64,000 nt of DNA, taken from positions 160,369,276-160,433,275 of the forward strand of contig OX104127.1 in assembly GCA_944470555.2 (NCBI GenBank), in the 5' to 3' direction. Source of the DNA: Heterobilharzia americana (lineage: Eukaryota > Platyhelminthes > Trematoda > Strigeidida > Schistosomatidae). Below the pieces are notes generated by a model. It had not been told where the DNA came from. It did no database searches and worked only from the letters and a program-made list of their open reading frames with translations. Positions 39,445 through 50,420 of the stretch are shown piece by piece (positions within the stretch are counted from its first letter, which is position 1; the number at the start of each line of letters is the position of its first letter). Position numbers and translations under genes: made by a program.

Positions 39445-39615
39445 TGAAGATTTGATCAGCAGTTGGGTTTCACAGCTCAGTTGGTTGAATACCAAGTTGG
39501 AAACCCAATGTTCTTTGGTTTCAGTCATACCATGGCTCAAATTTTCATATCACCTTCAGTCATTACTCAGTATCATTAAAAATCTGCCAGATCATGTCTA
39601 CCTTAGATAGTTAAA
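39445..39615 (+). mobile_element. S3 tRNA-like SINE
   Basis: GCAGTTGGGTTTCACAGCTC and CAGTTGGTTGAATACC (box A), a weak box B (TTTGGTTTCAGTCATACC), and the S3 ending CAGTATCATTAAAAATCTG to TAGATAGTTAAAG. Confidence 0.5.
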
Positions 39616-41205
39616 GTGACTTTAATGTAATCTCAACATGTTTTAAAAGTGAAAACAAGATTATTTTGATTGTTGCATTGTGTAAACTACCGTTTCAGAC
39701 TGAGTAATTACAAGTTTAGATTTCTTACTGCCATTTGTAGGAGAAAAATGTAGCGCAGTCAGTGTATGTTTTGTATAATATGTAGTCGTATTGTTTTTAC
39801 AGTAATTGCATGAAATAACTTGTTGATTGATAAACAATCAATAATATTCACTTGTCTTCTAGCTTCAATGAGAAAAAGGTATCTTTCATAGACTTGTCTG
39901 AATTAGTGTTTAAGGAATACGTGAGGTCAGTGTTTCTTTATGTGAATTGAAACCGTCTTTGAACATATCAACATTATCGAAATTAATCATATATCCACTT
40001 TTCATTAAGTAGATTTCTATGACTGATCATCTTTCTAACTTTAATAGCTAATTTACATTCTTCGGTGAACACTTCATTCACAATTTTGATAATGTTTCCA
40101 AGGTTATGCACTGATATAACATTACTACATGTGCGAGGACACTTGAACATGAACCTCCAAACCTTTCAAGACGGATATTCCCTATTGACTTCATCTGTTT
40201 AGTCAATCTTAAGTCGACATTATGTTTTCTGCCGAAACTTTCAAGTTTGTTGGATAGATGTGAAGGATTTTAGGGATTTTTTTCCTTCTTCGAGGAATCC
40301 GAAGCATTGTTTTGGGTACCGTGATAAACATAAATCGATCATGTGAGTGAAGTATGAGTTTAACTTGTATATTTTGACTAGAAATCACTCACGAACTTTA
40401 ACAAAGTCTGACTGGAAGGTATGAACAATAAACCGCATCGAAGATTGTTTCATGCAACAAAATCATTCTAGGCGTTCAGAGTTATACATCAAGGATTAGA
40501 AGTTGAAAAGATAAACCATGAATTGTCACACAGGTTTTCTGTTTCCTCTCAATAATTTTGTGTAAAAAGTCTTTGTTTAAGAATCGGAAACAAGGTGAAG
40601 TTGAAACAAATCTTCTTAACAGTTACTTTTATTTGAATACCAAATCCCCAAAATGGCGCACATATAATGAAAAGACTTTGTTCTAAAGGTGGTTTGTGAT
40701 GAGCAGACTTTCAATCAGTTAGAAAGACAAAGTTAACTCATTTCATATACATTTGCTGAGTCTCACTAAACTGGAAGCACCAAAATAATTTTTCCTCTTA
40801 AACTAAAGAAACAATAATTTGAAGTTCATTAACTCTTTTGCCGGTTCCCATTTTCCTTGAACTCAAGTTTTAAATGACGTACAAAACCGTCAAAAATAAT
40901 CTACAGATTTATAGCTACTTCTAACGATATCAGAAAATAAGTGAAGTAAGGTGAATGATGTAGGCATAGGTCAAACGAGTATCGCAAAAGGAATATTCCT
41001 TTTTATTTTTACATTTAATTTACACTACTTAATAAAGAATAAGTAGCTACAAATATACGTACTAACAAATTGAACTGTGTTCAAAAGACAATGAAACATA
41101 TCTATGATTTTATTTAATATACGAAAAAGACTGATAGAGATAACACTTCCGTAACTTCAATACAATTTAGAGTAAATAATAAGCATTATACTTAAGCAGT
41201 ATATT
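39616..41205. other. unique AT-rich sequence
   Basis: About 1.6 kb without any open coding-like stretch or recognised repeat. Confidence 0.4.
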
Positions 41206-41207
41206 AT

Positions 41208-41998
41208 TAGGTTATTATTTTTCCCTAGGGTTCTAAGTGGAACATAGAGATTCAGTAGTACGTCTCCATTCCACTCTCTTCTCTGCAGTCTATTGAACCT
41301 GGCACCACGACTGACCACAAGCTTAGATTCCTTCCTCACACCACGGACGCCCAACTTGCCGTTTCCAATCACTTTTCCATACGAGCAACCGGCCTGGCGC
41401 TTGATGTCCACGAATGGTCAACTCACTGTATGCCCAATCAATCTCCACTTTCTTCTTCATTATTCTGGCCATCTGAGATTCAGCAAAGAGCCAGAGTAGG
41501 CAGTTGTTGATGAATGTCTACAGTTTGTTGGAAATGATTTTCGTAACGCGAAAAGTCTCTGAACCATCACATAGAAGCACTGACTCACTTGACTGAATTG
41601 GTGTTGAAAATGCGGGTGTTGTTCCACATGCTGAGTGCAGTAGATCTCTACACTGGTTTCAGGTTAATGGATACCTGTCTTGTTGTCTTTTGTGATCCTG
41701 GCTGCTTTGACATCCTCATCTGTGCCTGTACCGCCTGTAGCTGAAACACTGCTGCCTGTCTAGATAGGTGAAAGAGGCTACTTTCTTTAATTTTCTCCTG
41801 TTGATGGTGATTGGAGATTGTTGTTGGTGGTAGTGGCGGTTTTGGTTTGTTATGTTCATCACCTCTGTCTTCTCTGCGTTCACTTGCACTCATGCCTTCG
41901 CTGCTTCTTCTGTCAACTTGTTAGTTTTCGCTTGTAGATCTCCTAGTTTGTGAGACATTAAGCATAGATTGTCGGCAAGATCCAAATCTTCGACATTC
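41208..41998 (-). mobile_element. LINE family A, copy A15 (3' part)
   Basis: The complement of the 3' end (CCCTAGGGTTCTAAGTGG at 41223) is preceded by a TTATTAGGTTATTATT tail. On the minus strand the C-terminal block runs back to the RT thumb (EERREDRGDE-type region at about 41850) and to about 41998, just after the catalytic region. An internal deletion removes about 80 bases near 41445. It is non-coding. Confidence 0.8.
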
Positions 41999-43000
41999 CT
42001 AGTTAAGCAGTATATGTTGACTACAACTAAACTTTTAGGAGTAATCATCAGTTGCGCTACCATCATTGAAGTTTATTATGGGTGAAGACAATGTTCGCAA
42101 ACTAACCGTTCAGAAAGGCCACATAGTTCACCTAAAACTGCATATTACATTAGCAATGAGCGTAGCATCCTTTTATTATAGTTTGAAGACGATAAAATAA
42201 TTTAGTGATATAATTTGCTTCGCATCGGATAAAGTGTTATGGTAAATGATATTGCACACTAATTGCTAACAGAATGGTTACCAGCATAAGGATCAGATTT
42301 ATCGTGTTCTTCGCAGTCTTCTAATCATATTCCATATATACCTATTAAGGCATAGTGAATTCTCATTACATTTTACTGTATTTTCATGATTTCTGTTAGG
42401 AGCCAATTGATGGGGGAAATATGCTCCATCCAGGTTTAACAACTGTTAACATTGCTTACATATGTGACGTTGTGCGCAAGGTTGGGAAATTTCTGCCTAA
42501 CTGAAGACACTGAAGAATACTACCGATATAGAACACGGCTTCACTATCAAGTTAACTCATTTGTCACAGTCAATATCAGCAGACAAGATGAAAATCAAAA
42601 GGGAAGGAGACAATTAAAGGCGGTGGACGTAAAGAATTGCAGCTATGAACAACCGAACGGCTATAAAAAGCCAATCAAGTTACTTGAGTACTGACCATTG
42701 CAACAGTGAGTTCACAATTCCACTCCGGTGATGTTTTTCACTTGTATGTTGACAAAGGACTGATTGCAGGAAATGAATTTCGTTCACGTGGTGAAAATAT
42801 AACCCTTCATTAATATCCTTGTGCTGCTGACAGGAAAATATTCCGATACCATCTACTCAGGAAGTCTAAATCCTTAAAACACGGTGTTTTCATTTCGCTA
42901 ATTTTGCAGGAATTTCTTTCTCTAGATCAAAATTACCTTCAACAAGAATGGTGTTTATAAGCCATGACTGAAGGCTTAGGAGGCCGGCGAGAGAAGCCGC
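41999..43000. other. unrecognised sequence with an 80-codon ORF
   Basis: An ORF at 42452-42694 (TEDTEEYYRYRTRLHYQVNS) has no recognised motif. It may be the outer part of the Ty3/gypsy element that follows, or chance. Confidence 0.3.
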
Positions 43001-43019
43001 AACCATAAAACAGGATACC

Positions 43020-43545
43020 CTGTTATCTACAGCAAGCTAGTCTTAACACAGCGAAGATAATGTATCGTACAAAAAGAGCAGTATCATAGTACTCTGAAAC
43101 GGCGTCACGGTTGGCGTTTAAATATAAGAATCCCAATGCCTATTATCATTACTACTATTATTATTATCATTAGGGGGAAAATAAAATCATAGGTGGCTGT
43201 TAGCTAGCCGTACACTGGTATTTGGGGTTCGTTATACTAACTTGAAGAACAGCATGACGGAAGGGGTTCGAAACTGCAGTACCAACATGGTACGTTCTGC
43301 TATTGTATAATCCATGTGACTTTATTCAAATTTCTTGACGAATACTATGTGTTTCAATATAACATTATCGCCGAAGCTATTTTTGCCTGTCATTTACGTG
43401 TGTTCGACTGGTTTGTGTCAGTCAGGATAAAGTCTATAACACTCTGGTCAAACACAGTGATATCTGCGCGTGATATCCGGTTCACTCTTGAAGGCGTTTG
43501 GAACTAATACCTATGCGTACACTCATACCACAAAAGTGGCGAGCC
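43020..43545 (+). promoter_or_regulatory. possible 5' LTR region of L1
   Basis: TTTAAATATAAGAATCC (43118) could be a TATA box and GAAAATAAAATCATAG (43175) a poly(A) signal. The region ends before TGGCGAGCCCAAAGCC (43546), which could be a tRNA primer-binding site because it starts with TGG. No second LTR copy was found, so the borders are a guess. Confidence 0.3.
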
Positions 43546-43756
43546 CAAAGCCTGGTTAAACAAGTTGAGAGCCTTATCTCCTAGTATTTATGGACAGCAC
43601 TACCTGTTACCGAGTATTTAATATATTTTGGACCCATTTCACAAACTATTATTTTAGTCAGAATCACTATTCTTTGATAATCGGTCTTCTTGCACCTACA
43701 TTTTGTTCGAATATATACTTATTTTTCCCTCTCGGTTTTACGTTGCGTTTCCATGA

Positions 43757-44460
43757 CTTCTGTCATGCCTAGTAGCAATGTTAACTTAGAACTAGGATTT
43801 GTCGGTGCATTGTCTCCTAAAGTTCCATTATCCACTCTCGAAAATCCTCATTTTTGGTTTACGAGATTACAAAACTACTTCACTGCAAACAAGATCACCT
43901 CATGGAATGTAAAGTTTGGTCGTCTCAACATCATCCACCTGATAGTACTGTAGATCAAGTACGTTGGCACATTGCGCAACTAGGTACTGAATCCCCGTAC
44001 GACAGTCTTAGGCACGCAGCCATCCAACGTATTTTTTATCTGACAGGCAAGTATCGAATCATCTGTTGAGCAAAGTAGAACTTAGAGATGCCATAAATGG
44101 GTACGGCGACTGTCAGCAACTATCAAACATTTTTTCGCATTTGGTGACGATAATATTTGCACAGACAGATTCGGTGCAGTCGCAGGTCGAATACAGGAAA
44201 GAACTGCTCCCTACGCCCCTGCCCTCACTATACAGAAATAAGACCTGCAAGTCAAAATGCGGGCACTAGAAGAGAACATGAACCTCCTATTTGACCAAAT
44301 ATCATGATTTACAACAAGCCACAGGTGAACCGTAGTGGGATTTCGTCGCGTCGACACACCGTGCACTCCTAACCAGCGGAAGGCTGCCATGGTTATCCGT
44401 TGGTATCGTATGAAATATGTTGGTCGCTCACGCCGCTGTCTATTACGATGCAATTTCAGG
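43757..44460 (+). pseudogene. L1 gag
   Basis: The N-terminal frame encodes PLSTLENPHFWFTRLQNYFT, the typical gag start of flatworm Ty3/gypsy elements. A shift leads to QLGTESPYDSLRHAAIQR. Near 44400 comes RWYRMKYVGRSRRCLLRC, which aligns to the CHCC knuckle (C-W-Y-H ... C ... C) with the first Cys and the His replaced by Arg and both last Cys kept. Confidence 0.7.
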
Positions 44461-44639
44461 CGTTTAGACGGACTCTTCTCTGAAAAACAGAAAACCAGGC
44501 AATCTGCGGCGACTTCTATCGTCGAAGCTGACAAGTTCGGCAGTGTTTTGTTTTATGAGATGTATAAGAAATACTGGCATAAGGTTTCTGTGGGCGCAAA
44601 TGAGGAAGTCAGAGTCATTTCTCTTAATGACTATGAACA

Positions 44640-44800
44640 TCGGCGTCCTCGTCCAACTCTGCTTCTGCAGGTTGTAAAAAAATCCATCGTTCCTACTTGT
44701 GGACACTGGATTTTGGCTTTGATACCTGCACTTGATCATGCTTCGACCGTGCTTCAACCGATCATTTGAATCGGTTTCCTACACCAATGTAACGTGGTAG
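44640..44800 (+). pseudogene. L1 aspartic protease remnant
   Basis: The catalytic stretch FLLVDTG is seen with DTG at 44702-44710, after which the frame reaches a stop. The protease would cut Gag-Pol in an intact element. Confidence 0.55.
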
Positions 44801-45109
44801 TCAATCTGAAGCGACACAGACCGATTAATCCAAATAGTACAAGCTATGTTATTGGCACGGTCGATGACTCAACATCCATGAAATTAGTGGTTACTCACAC
44901 AGCCACTTGTGATATCACATACAGTGAAAGTACCAGAAACGAAGTTCCCGATGCATCGTGGCACATACACGCTGGTAACATGCCGTGACGGGACATTGAT
45001 TACTGACGCCTACCTGCGATACAAAATGATGATCTGGAGTTGTAGAGGTCAATGTCTTGGACAACCACCCCTCTAGTTTTCTTCAAAATATAGCTTATTA
45101 TCGCCATAG

Positions 45110-45720
45110 TTATACGTGACACGTTAACCGGAAAATTCGTCCATTCATTCCCAAAGCAACGAGATGCACCTTATTTGACAAGCTGCGTTACCTGTCGCAC
45201 CCTTGGATCAGTCCCGCGGTGAAGCTGACTAACGAGAGATTTGTGTGGCCAGATATAAATCGCGATGTGAAATGGTCGACGCGAACACGGCTTCCATGTC
45301 AAAGAGTAAAAGTGCGTCATCGCACCAACGCTTTATTTGGTCAATTCTCATACCCCAACAGACAGATTTGAGTGTATCCAGGTAGACTTAGTTGGGCCAC
45401 TGCCTCTTTCCAGCGGTTTCAACTATCTCCTTACGTGTGCTGGTCGATTTGCTTGCCGATCTGTTGCTGCTCCACTACTGGGCATCTAAGCAGGCACTAG
45501 TGACCCAGCGGGTATCCAACTTCGGTGTCCTCTCAGTCATTACCATTGATCGAGGTGTACGGTTTGAAAGTTGTTTATTCCAGTAACTCATTGACTTGTT
45601 TGGCATCAAACGCACAAGCATGACGGCACATTATGCTATTTCAAATGGTATAGTAGAATCCTTACACGGACAACCTCAAGTCCCACTTACTGCCGCTTCG
45701 ACTGACTAAAGCTAGCCTAC
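45110..45720 (+). pseudogene. L1 integrase
   Basis: The order is the zinc-binding region (RYLSHPWISPAVKLTNERF across frames), FECIQVDLVGPLPL with the first catalytic Asp at 45385-45387, ITIDRGVRFES with the second Asp at 45548-45550, and NGIVES with Glu at 45656-45658. The second Asp and the Glu are 36 codons apart, the classical D-35-E spacing. A TAA lies between them and a frameshift precedes, so the gene is dead. Confidence 0.75.
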
Positions 45721-46229
45721 CAAACTCCCTTTGCCTCTACCCGGAATTAGATCTACTTTAGATGAGATAGTGGTTGTTACGCCCTAAAGTTAGTCTGCGG
45801 GATAACACTGCGATTACCAGGAGAGTGTTTTACCACAGACAAACAAGTCTAACTTCAGATGGTTAACTACGTGCAACCACTGTAAAAGTATACGAATGAA
45901 TCGAAAATATCACTGCCGCTGGCACAACGATGGCCGTCACATGTTCCATCTCAGCTAAACAACCGTACCTACGTTTTTGTCAGAAAAGGTGACGTCATGA
46001 GACCACTACAACCAGCTTATGACAGTCCGTATGAAGTCTCAAGTAGAAGTGTTGAAGTTGTTACGACATCACGCACAGAAACTTCAACAACTGACAATCT
46101 GACAGTGGAACCTAAGAGAGTTCCTAGATCAGGTAGGGGAGTTCAGTGGCCTAGACGTTAAGTACAAACAATCATGATTTGATTGCCCTTTCTTTCAGAC
46201 AATATTTTCTGAACCACGCTGAATACAAG

Positions 46230-46545
46230 TTCATTTCATACAGATACACGCTGTTCGTATTGCTGAAGCCGTCGTAAAACAGTGTGCCCAAGGCCACTGA
46301 GAATCTCTGTCTTTCTTTTGGAAACCAATCAGTGCCACACAGTGGTGACACAATATATTTGTTAAGGAGTTATTGACTACTTGTTTATTTATAAAGTACC
46401 CCAGAAATGCGCCTGAAGACCTAGCTTTCACGGTATTCGCAGGCCATAAGCTTTCTGTATAGGCGGCAAACGCTCAGCACGACAAATACTCGCCATGAGA
46501 AATATGACAGTTGAGATATATTTCGTAATTCACCCTTTACATGAG
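46230..46545 (+). pseudogene. L2 RNase H remnant
   Basis: Frames read FWKPISATQW, AFTVFAGHKLSV (normally FTDHKPL; the Asp is lost) and HDKYSP with RYIS-FTLYMRH, which is the end of the RNase H domain in Ty3/gypsy elements. Confidence 0.6.
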
Positions 46546-46789
46546 GCATGCCAAGTGTAGAAGGAATGGGGATGGTAGCGGTTCACCTTATATGTACACA
46601 AACGTCTTTGAAAGTGCCCATACTGACCCAGTAGGGGTGGCAACGCTACAGGTGGCGGGTGGGGACCTAAAGCAATTAATAAGTAATTGGAATACCTAAC
46701 TGCGTCTCCAGCTCTCTTCTTTTCACTTGTGATCTACCTAAGGATAGACCAGTCCTCTTTGTGCCTCAATCAATGGGCCAATTACTGCT

Positions 46790-47440
46790 CTAAAACCCAA
46801 GGCATTTCTTATCCCAGTATTCAATCCACGGTAACGCTAGTTGCTGGCCAGTATTTCTGGCCAAATATGAATCGATGTCTTTGATGCTGTTTTAGAGATT
46901 CCGAACACACCAGAGGCCGAAAATCCAGAGACATACCCTTTCATGTACTGTCAGATTTCCCACACTAAGAAGTGGAGTGGATGATAAACATGTTGACATC
47001 GGTGGGCTACCACCTCCACATGTTAACTTAAAAATATTTTGACGTGCAAACATAGGTTTAAGGGGTGGCAAGTAGCAGCACCTCCACACTGCATCTACCA
47101 AAGCAGTAGCGAAAAATACCATACACTATCAGATTACTAACCATGGTGTTTCAAGTATCGTCACTACATAAACAATGAACAGTTCCAGAGCGATATGTTA
47201 AGGTGGCTAACTGGACTCCTAGGAGTTGAGCGCATGAGGACCAATAGCGGTTATGTTGAATGGTTCCATTGTAAGCTTCGGGCTGCATTAGTGGCAGTAA
47301 AGACGGATGATGGACTAGGCGACAAATTACCACTAGTCCTCGTCATTATACGCTCGAACGCTGAAGGGGTGGTTCACGAAACAACTTTACCCTTGCCCGA
47401 AGGATATCTTGACCTAGAGACGAATCCTCGTTCATAGTTG
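46790..47440 (+). pseudogene. L2 integrase remnant
   Basis: PSIQSTVTLVAGQYFWPNMN (zinc region), HVDIGGLPPP with an Asp at 46995-46997, then a damaged second Asp site (TAAACAATG where GACAATGG is expected), QFQSDMLRWLTGLLGVER and YVEWFHCKLRAALV, which keeps the last catalytic Glu. A 47195-47437 ORF holds the last part. Confidence 0.7.
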
Positions 47441-47680
47441 ACTAACTATGTGTAAAATCTGCGACACCGTACCAGTTAATCATGACCTCATGCCCTACAA
47501 AGCCATCACAATCAAATATTCCCCAGTGTGTCTAGTACTGCACCCTTATTCCTATCCAACACAACGGCGGTCTTAAAACAATTTTTACCACCCTATGAAG
47601 GCCCTCCTATAGTTGCCGCCAAATCAGAAGAGCCTTTCGTTGTAGTGACACTACTGTCTTGTTCACTACTCTATTGGTTT

Positions 47681-48530
47681 TATAAGCATTCACTCCTTCA
47701 GTACCTTTTGGTGATGTAACCTGTTTATCTCCAACTTTTAATTGCAGCGTATGCCTGAGTACGCTCTACCATATTACATAGTTTATAATTTGACCTTCCA
47801 AACAGCTGGTTCACACCAAAATTCCGAGAGCAAAGATCCTGATTTTTTGCAGTATAATAGTTTATCGGTATGGCTAACGCTTTCTGTTTTTCGAAGCCTT
47901 GTGCTACTAACTTTGTGTCTGACTTGAGGATCTTATGGCTGGATAGAGCAATCAGTTAACAGTTCATATCGTCTTTCTTTACTTGCATTCAATTTCAGCC
48001 AGCGCCAAACGTGACGCGTCACTGTAGGCATTCGGACTGAATATACTAACCCCTAACTTCTTGGTGCGCTTAGACTGTAAGGGATATGGCACCGAGGTAA
48101 ACGAAGCCCAGGTGATGAGGTGGGTTTTTGCCTTTTGATTATCTCATGGGACAAAAGTCTGTCCACTTTTGTCACTACACCGCGTACCTCACCCGCGAAG
48201 AAGGCCCTTTTTGTATCCAATTTTTCTCTGGCGGCACTGACACACGACTAGCAACAGATGTGGGTGATGACGCTGAACATCTTCAATCTGACATTTTACC
48301 ACTCGTTTACTCAATACCAAGAAGCGGCACCAGCTTCGATCTGGTGAAGTGAGAACTAGTGTGACCTTGAAGCGCGCTAGAACAGCCACGTGCAAAGCCA
48401 TTGAGCTGTTCTACGTCTGAGAAAAAAGAAAGACCTGGGAGGAGGTTTCTGTGCCCTCATTAGACTCAAGCATGAAGTCAGGCTCTGTCACATTATTCCT
48501 TTAGATGCAGCTTTATACTCTCTGCTTCGA
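47681..48530. other. unrecognised, comparatively GC-rich sequence
   Basis: An ORF at 48128-48352 (KSVHFCHYTAYLTREEGPFC) has no recognised motif. The region may still belong to a decayed element, since it continues the base composition of L1/L2. Confidence 0.3.
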
Positions 48531-48534
48531 GCAT

Positions 48535-48748
48535 TCCTTCAAGGTATTTGAAGTGTCTACCTGGCCATATCTTGAGGATTGCAAAACACTGGCTCCTCGT
48601 CTCATCAGACCAGTCTGGAATATCTTCGAGAAGTTGCGGATGAGGGCAGTGAAAAACACTTGCCAGGAAGAGGGGTGATTCGAACTCAGCCTCTCTGAAA
48701 ACGGAACCCATTCATCACTAATTATCTGACCAGAGAGGCATCATAACA
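48535..48748 (-). mobile_element. tRNA-like SINE, third hammerhead-type family (decayed)
   Basis: The minus strand reads CTCTGGTCAGATAATTAGTG (box A) and GCTGAGTTCGAATCACCCC (box B, a perfect GTTCGAATC). About 80 bases on it reads ACTGGTCTGATGAGACGAGG and then GCCAGTG. ACTGG and CCAGT would form stem I around a CTGATGA core, but stem II and GAAA are missing. Confidence 0.45.
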
Positions 48749-50045
48749 ACAACATATTACATTTTTCATCAAGCAGTCCGTTTGGGTAAGCAATTACTAG
48801 GAAGCCAGTGAAGACAGACATGCGAAACAGATGAGAGTAGCGTTCTAATGGAGAAACACCAGTGTCGGAGCTAAACGTTTTCTACTAAGGGTATGTGTCC
48901 CACGAAAGGTCCTACTCCGAGAAATGCTGGTGACCTCCACAGTAGATTTTCCGGCCGATTGTGAGGCAAATGAGTTGGGGCGCACGGTTTTTCACTGACT
49001 TGGGAAGGGAGCTATCGATTTCGCAAAACCACCACGGTGGTCACATCGTACAAGTTGTCCCTTCTTATTGACTCTACAATGGAATTTCAGGTTTCCGCCA
49101 CACAATAATTAACTTTTCCCTTTCGCTCGTTACCTAAGTTACACAAACGTCTAAGTAGTTAGGGGGTGCATGAATACCTTCCTCTCAGACCCTGTGCTCT
49201 TTCTTTTGCCAGTGTTCAAGCTGAAGATCCACGAACTATCAAACGCCCGAGTGAGTAGCGTTATTGGCCAAAATAAGTGTCAAACCATGTGTCCCCGAAC
49301 TATCGGCTTGCTAAAATTATACTACTCTGCCTTTGGCAAGCAACTTTACCACACTACCACGGGGAAAGACCTGGGACTGATGTCCACAAGTAAGCTAGAC
49401 ACCTGTTCCGATCGTCCAGGAGATGCCTCTAGAACCAGAGAGGCACTAGAGTTTCTCGCCTGAAAACTGGGCATCCTCACCGTGGACATCTTCCTGGAGG
49501 TCTACCAGACCTGGTTGCGAATTCACTCTGAGGTCCGCAAGATCATTCTGCCATCGCACCAGAAAATGGGCGTGGACCTCCTGCAGAATGCCCAGTGGCA
49601 AGCAAAGGAGGATGTTCTGAGGATATAGGAAATCCTCTGTGAGGATGGGCTAGAAGGCCGTGGGTTACGCGGCAACTTGAAAACAACTTGCGAAATACTA
49701 GGTAATCTAAGTCACCCAAACAGCAGAAACCCACCCGGTGGCCACAGCTACACTCTTCGTGGTAACCCAAGGGGGAACCTTTGCTAAAAGTCTAGCGCTC
49801 GTATACGTTGACACTTTTTCTCTCTACGAGTTTATGGCCTACGGAACGCATTGTCTGCAGAGATTTCCACTGCTCCGTCTCTCGATAACTTGAAGAAGAG
49901 GTCGGACAGCTACGCAGCGACTCATGGCTTGTGCTCATCCGTCTGAGATACGGACTAAGTCAGTACAACGGACCAGTTCCGCGTAATCCAGCATATTCAG
50001 CTCTAAAATACATTCCTTGTATTGCCACTATCAATGTGTACTTGG
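48749..50045. other. unrecognised sequence with short ORFs
   Basis: An ORF at 49170-49463 and the nearby frames have no recognised domain. A stretch near 49880-49930 reads SRxLEEEVGQLRSDSWLV, vaguely coiled-coil-like. Nothing can be named. Confidence 0.25.
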
Positions 50046-50420
50046 CTTAACCTCATGCTTCCCTGTTAGATTTCTCATCGAGCCACGGTCCCCTCACTGA
50101 TGATATTACCATTTCGATTCCCATAACCCCTGCTGTAATCTTACCCGCCTCTCCTTCCTCTGACCCCATGATCTCACCCTATTTACTGGGGCTATCCCTG
50201 TCTCTTTTATCTCCCTCGAATCAAACTAGGATTCCCCTTCACTTTCGTTCCGCCTATTTCCACTTTTCAATTCCCCTGATCTTATTTTTACCAGTCATCA
50301 ATTTATCCCTTCTATTTCCCCTTTATAACCAGTCTAAACAACTCCCAGCTGATTTGGAGTTTGAGAAAGCCATCTCAATCACAGCTGATAAGCAAGTCGT
50401 ACAATCCCCACAAATTTAAC
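50046..50420 (+). other. pyrimidine-rich open frame, unknown
   Basis: The frame is open from about 50050 to 50419 and is rich in Pro, Ser and Leu (PAVILPASPSSDPMISPYLL). It ends in a stop. The CT-rich composition alone can explain the openness; it could also be the decayed first ORF of a LINE. It is not called a gene. Confidence 0.25.

Larger units (their letters stand above)
43747..46160 (+). mobile_element. Ty3/gypsy LTR element L1 (CsRn1-like), RT deleted
   Basis: In plus order: gag (43757-44330), CHCC-like knuckle (about 44400-44460), aspartic protease DTG (44702-44710), then integrase (45110-45720) and a GPF/Y-like C-terminal box (about 45960-46060), with a stop at 46157. There is only about 400 bases between protease and integrase, so the RT and RNase H are deleted. 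Frameshifts and stops throughout show an old copy. Resemblance to the CsRn1/Boudicca group comes from the gag motif and the integrase wording. Confidence 0.75.
46210..47680 (+). mobile_element. Ty3/gypsy LTR element L2 (RNase H and integrase only)
   Basis: Following L1 in the same direction, a second pol fragment starts with RNase H (46240-46545) and integrase (46790-47430) and ends with a GPF/Y-like box (PPYEGPPIVAAKSEEPFVV, 47597-47653). Gag, protease and RT are absent. The protein differs from L1, so this is not a simple duplication of L1. Confidence 0.7.

Noticed and set aside
41999..43000. Envelope-like gene before L1
   Set aside because: The 80-codon ORF has no signal peptide, membrane segment or Cys pattern, and env genes lie after pol, not before gag.
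50168..50419. Hydrophobic ORF as a membrane protein gene
   Set aside because: The composition follows from CT-rich DNA; there is no homologous motif and no supporting exon signal.
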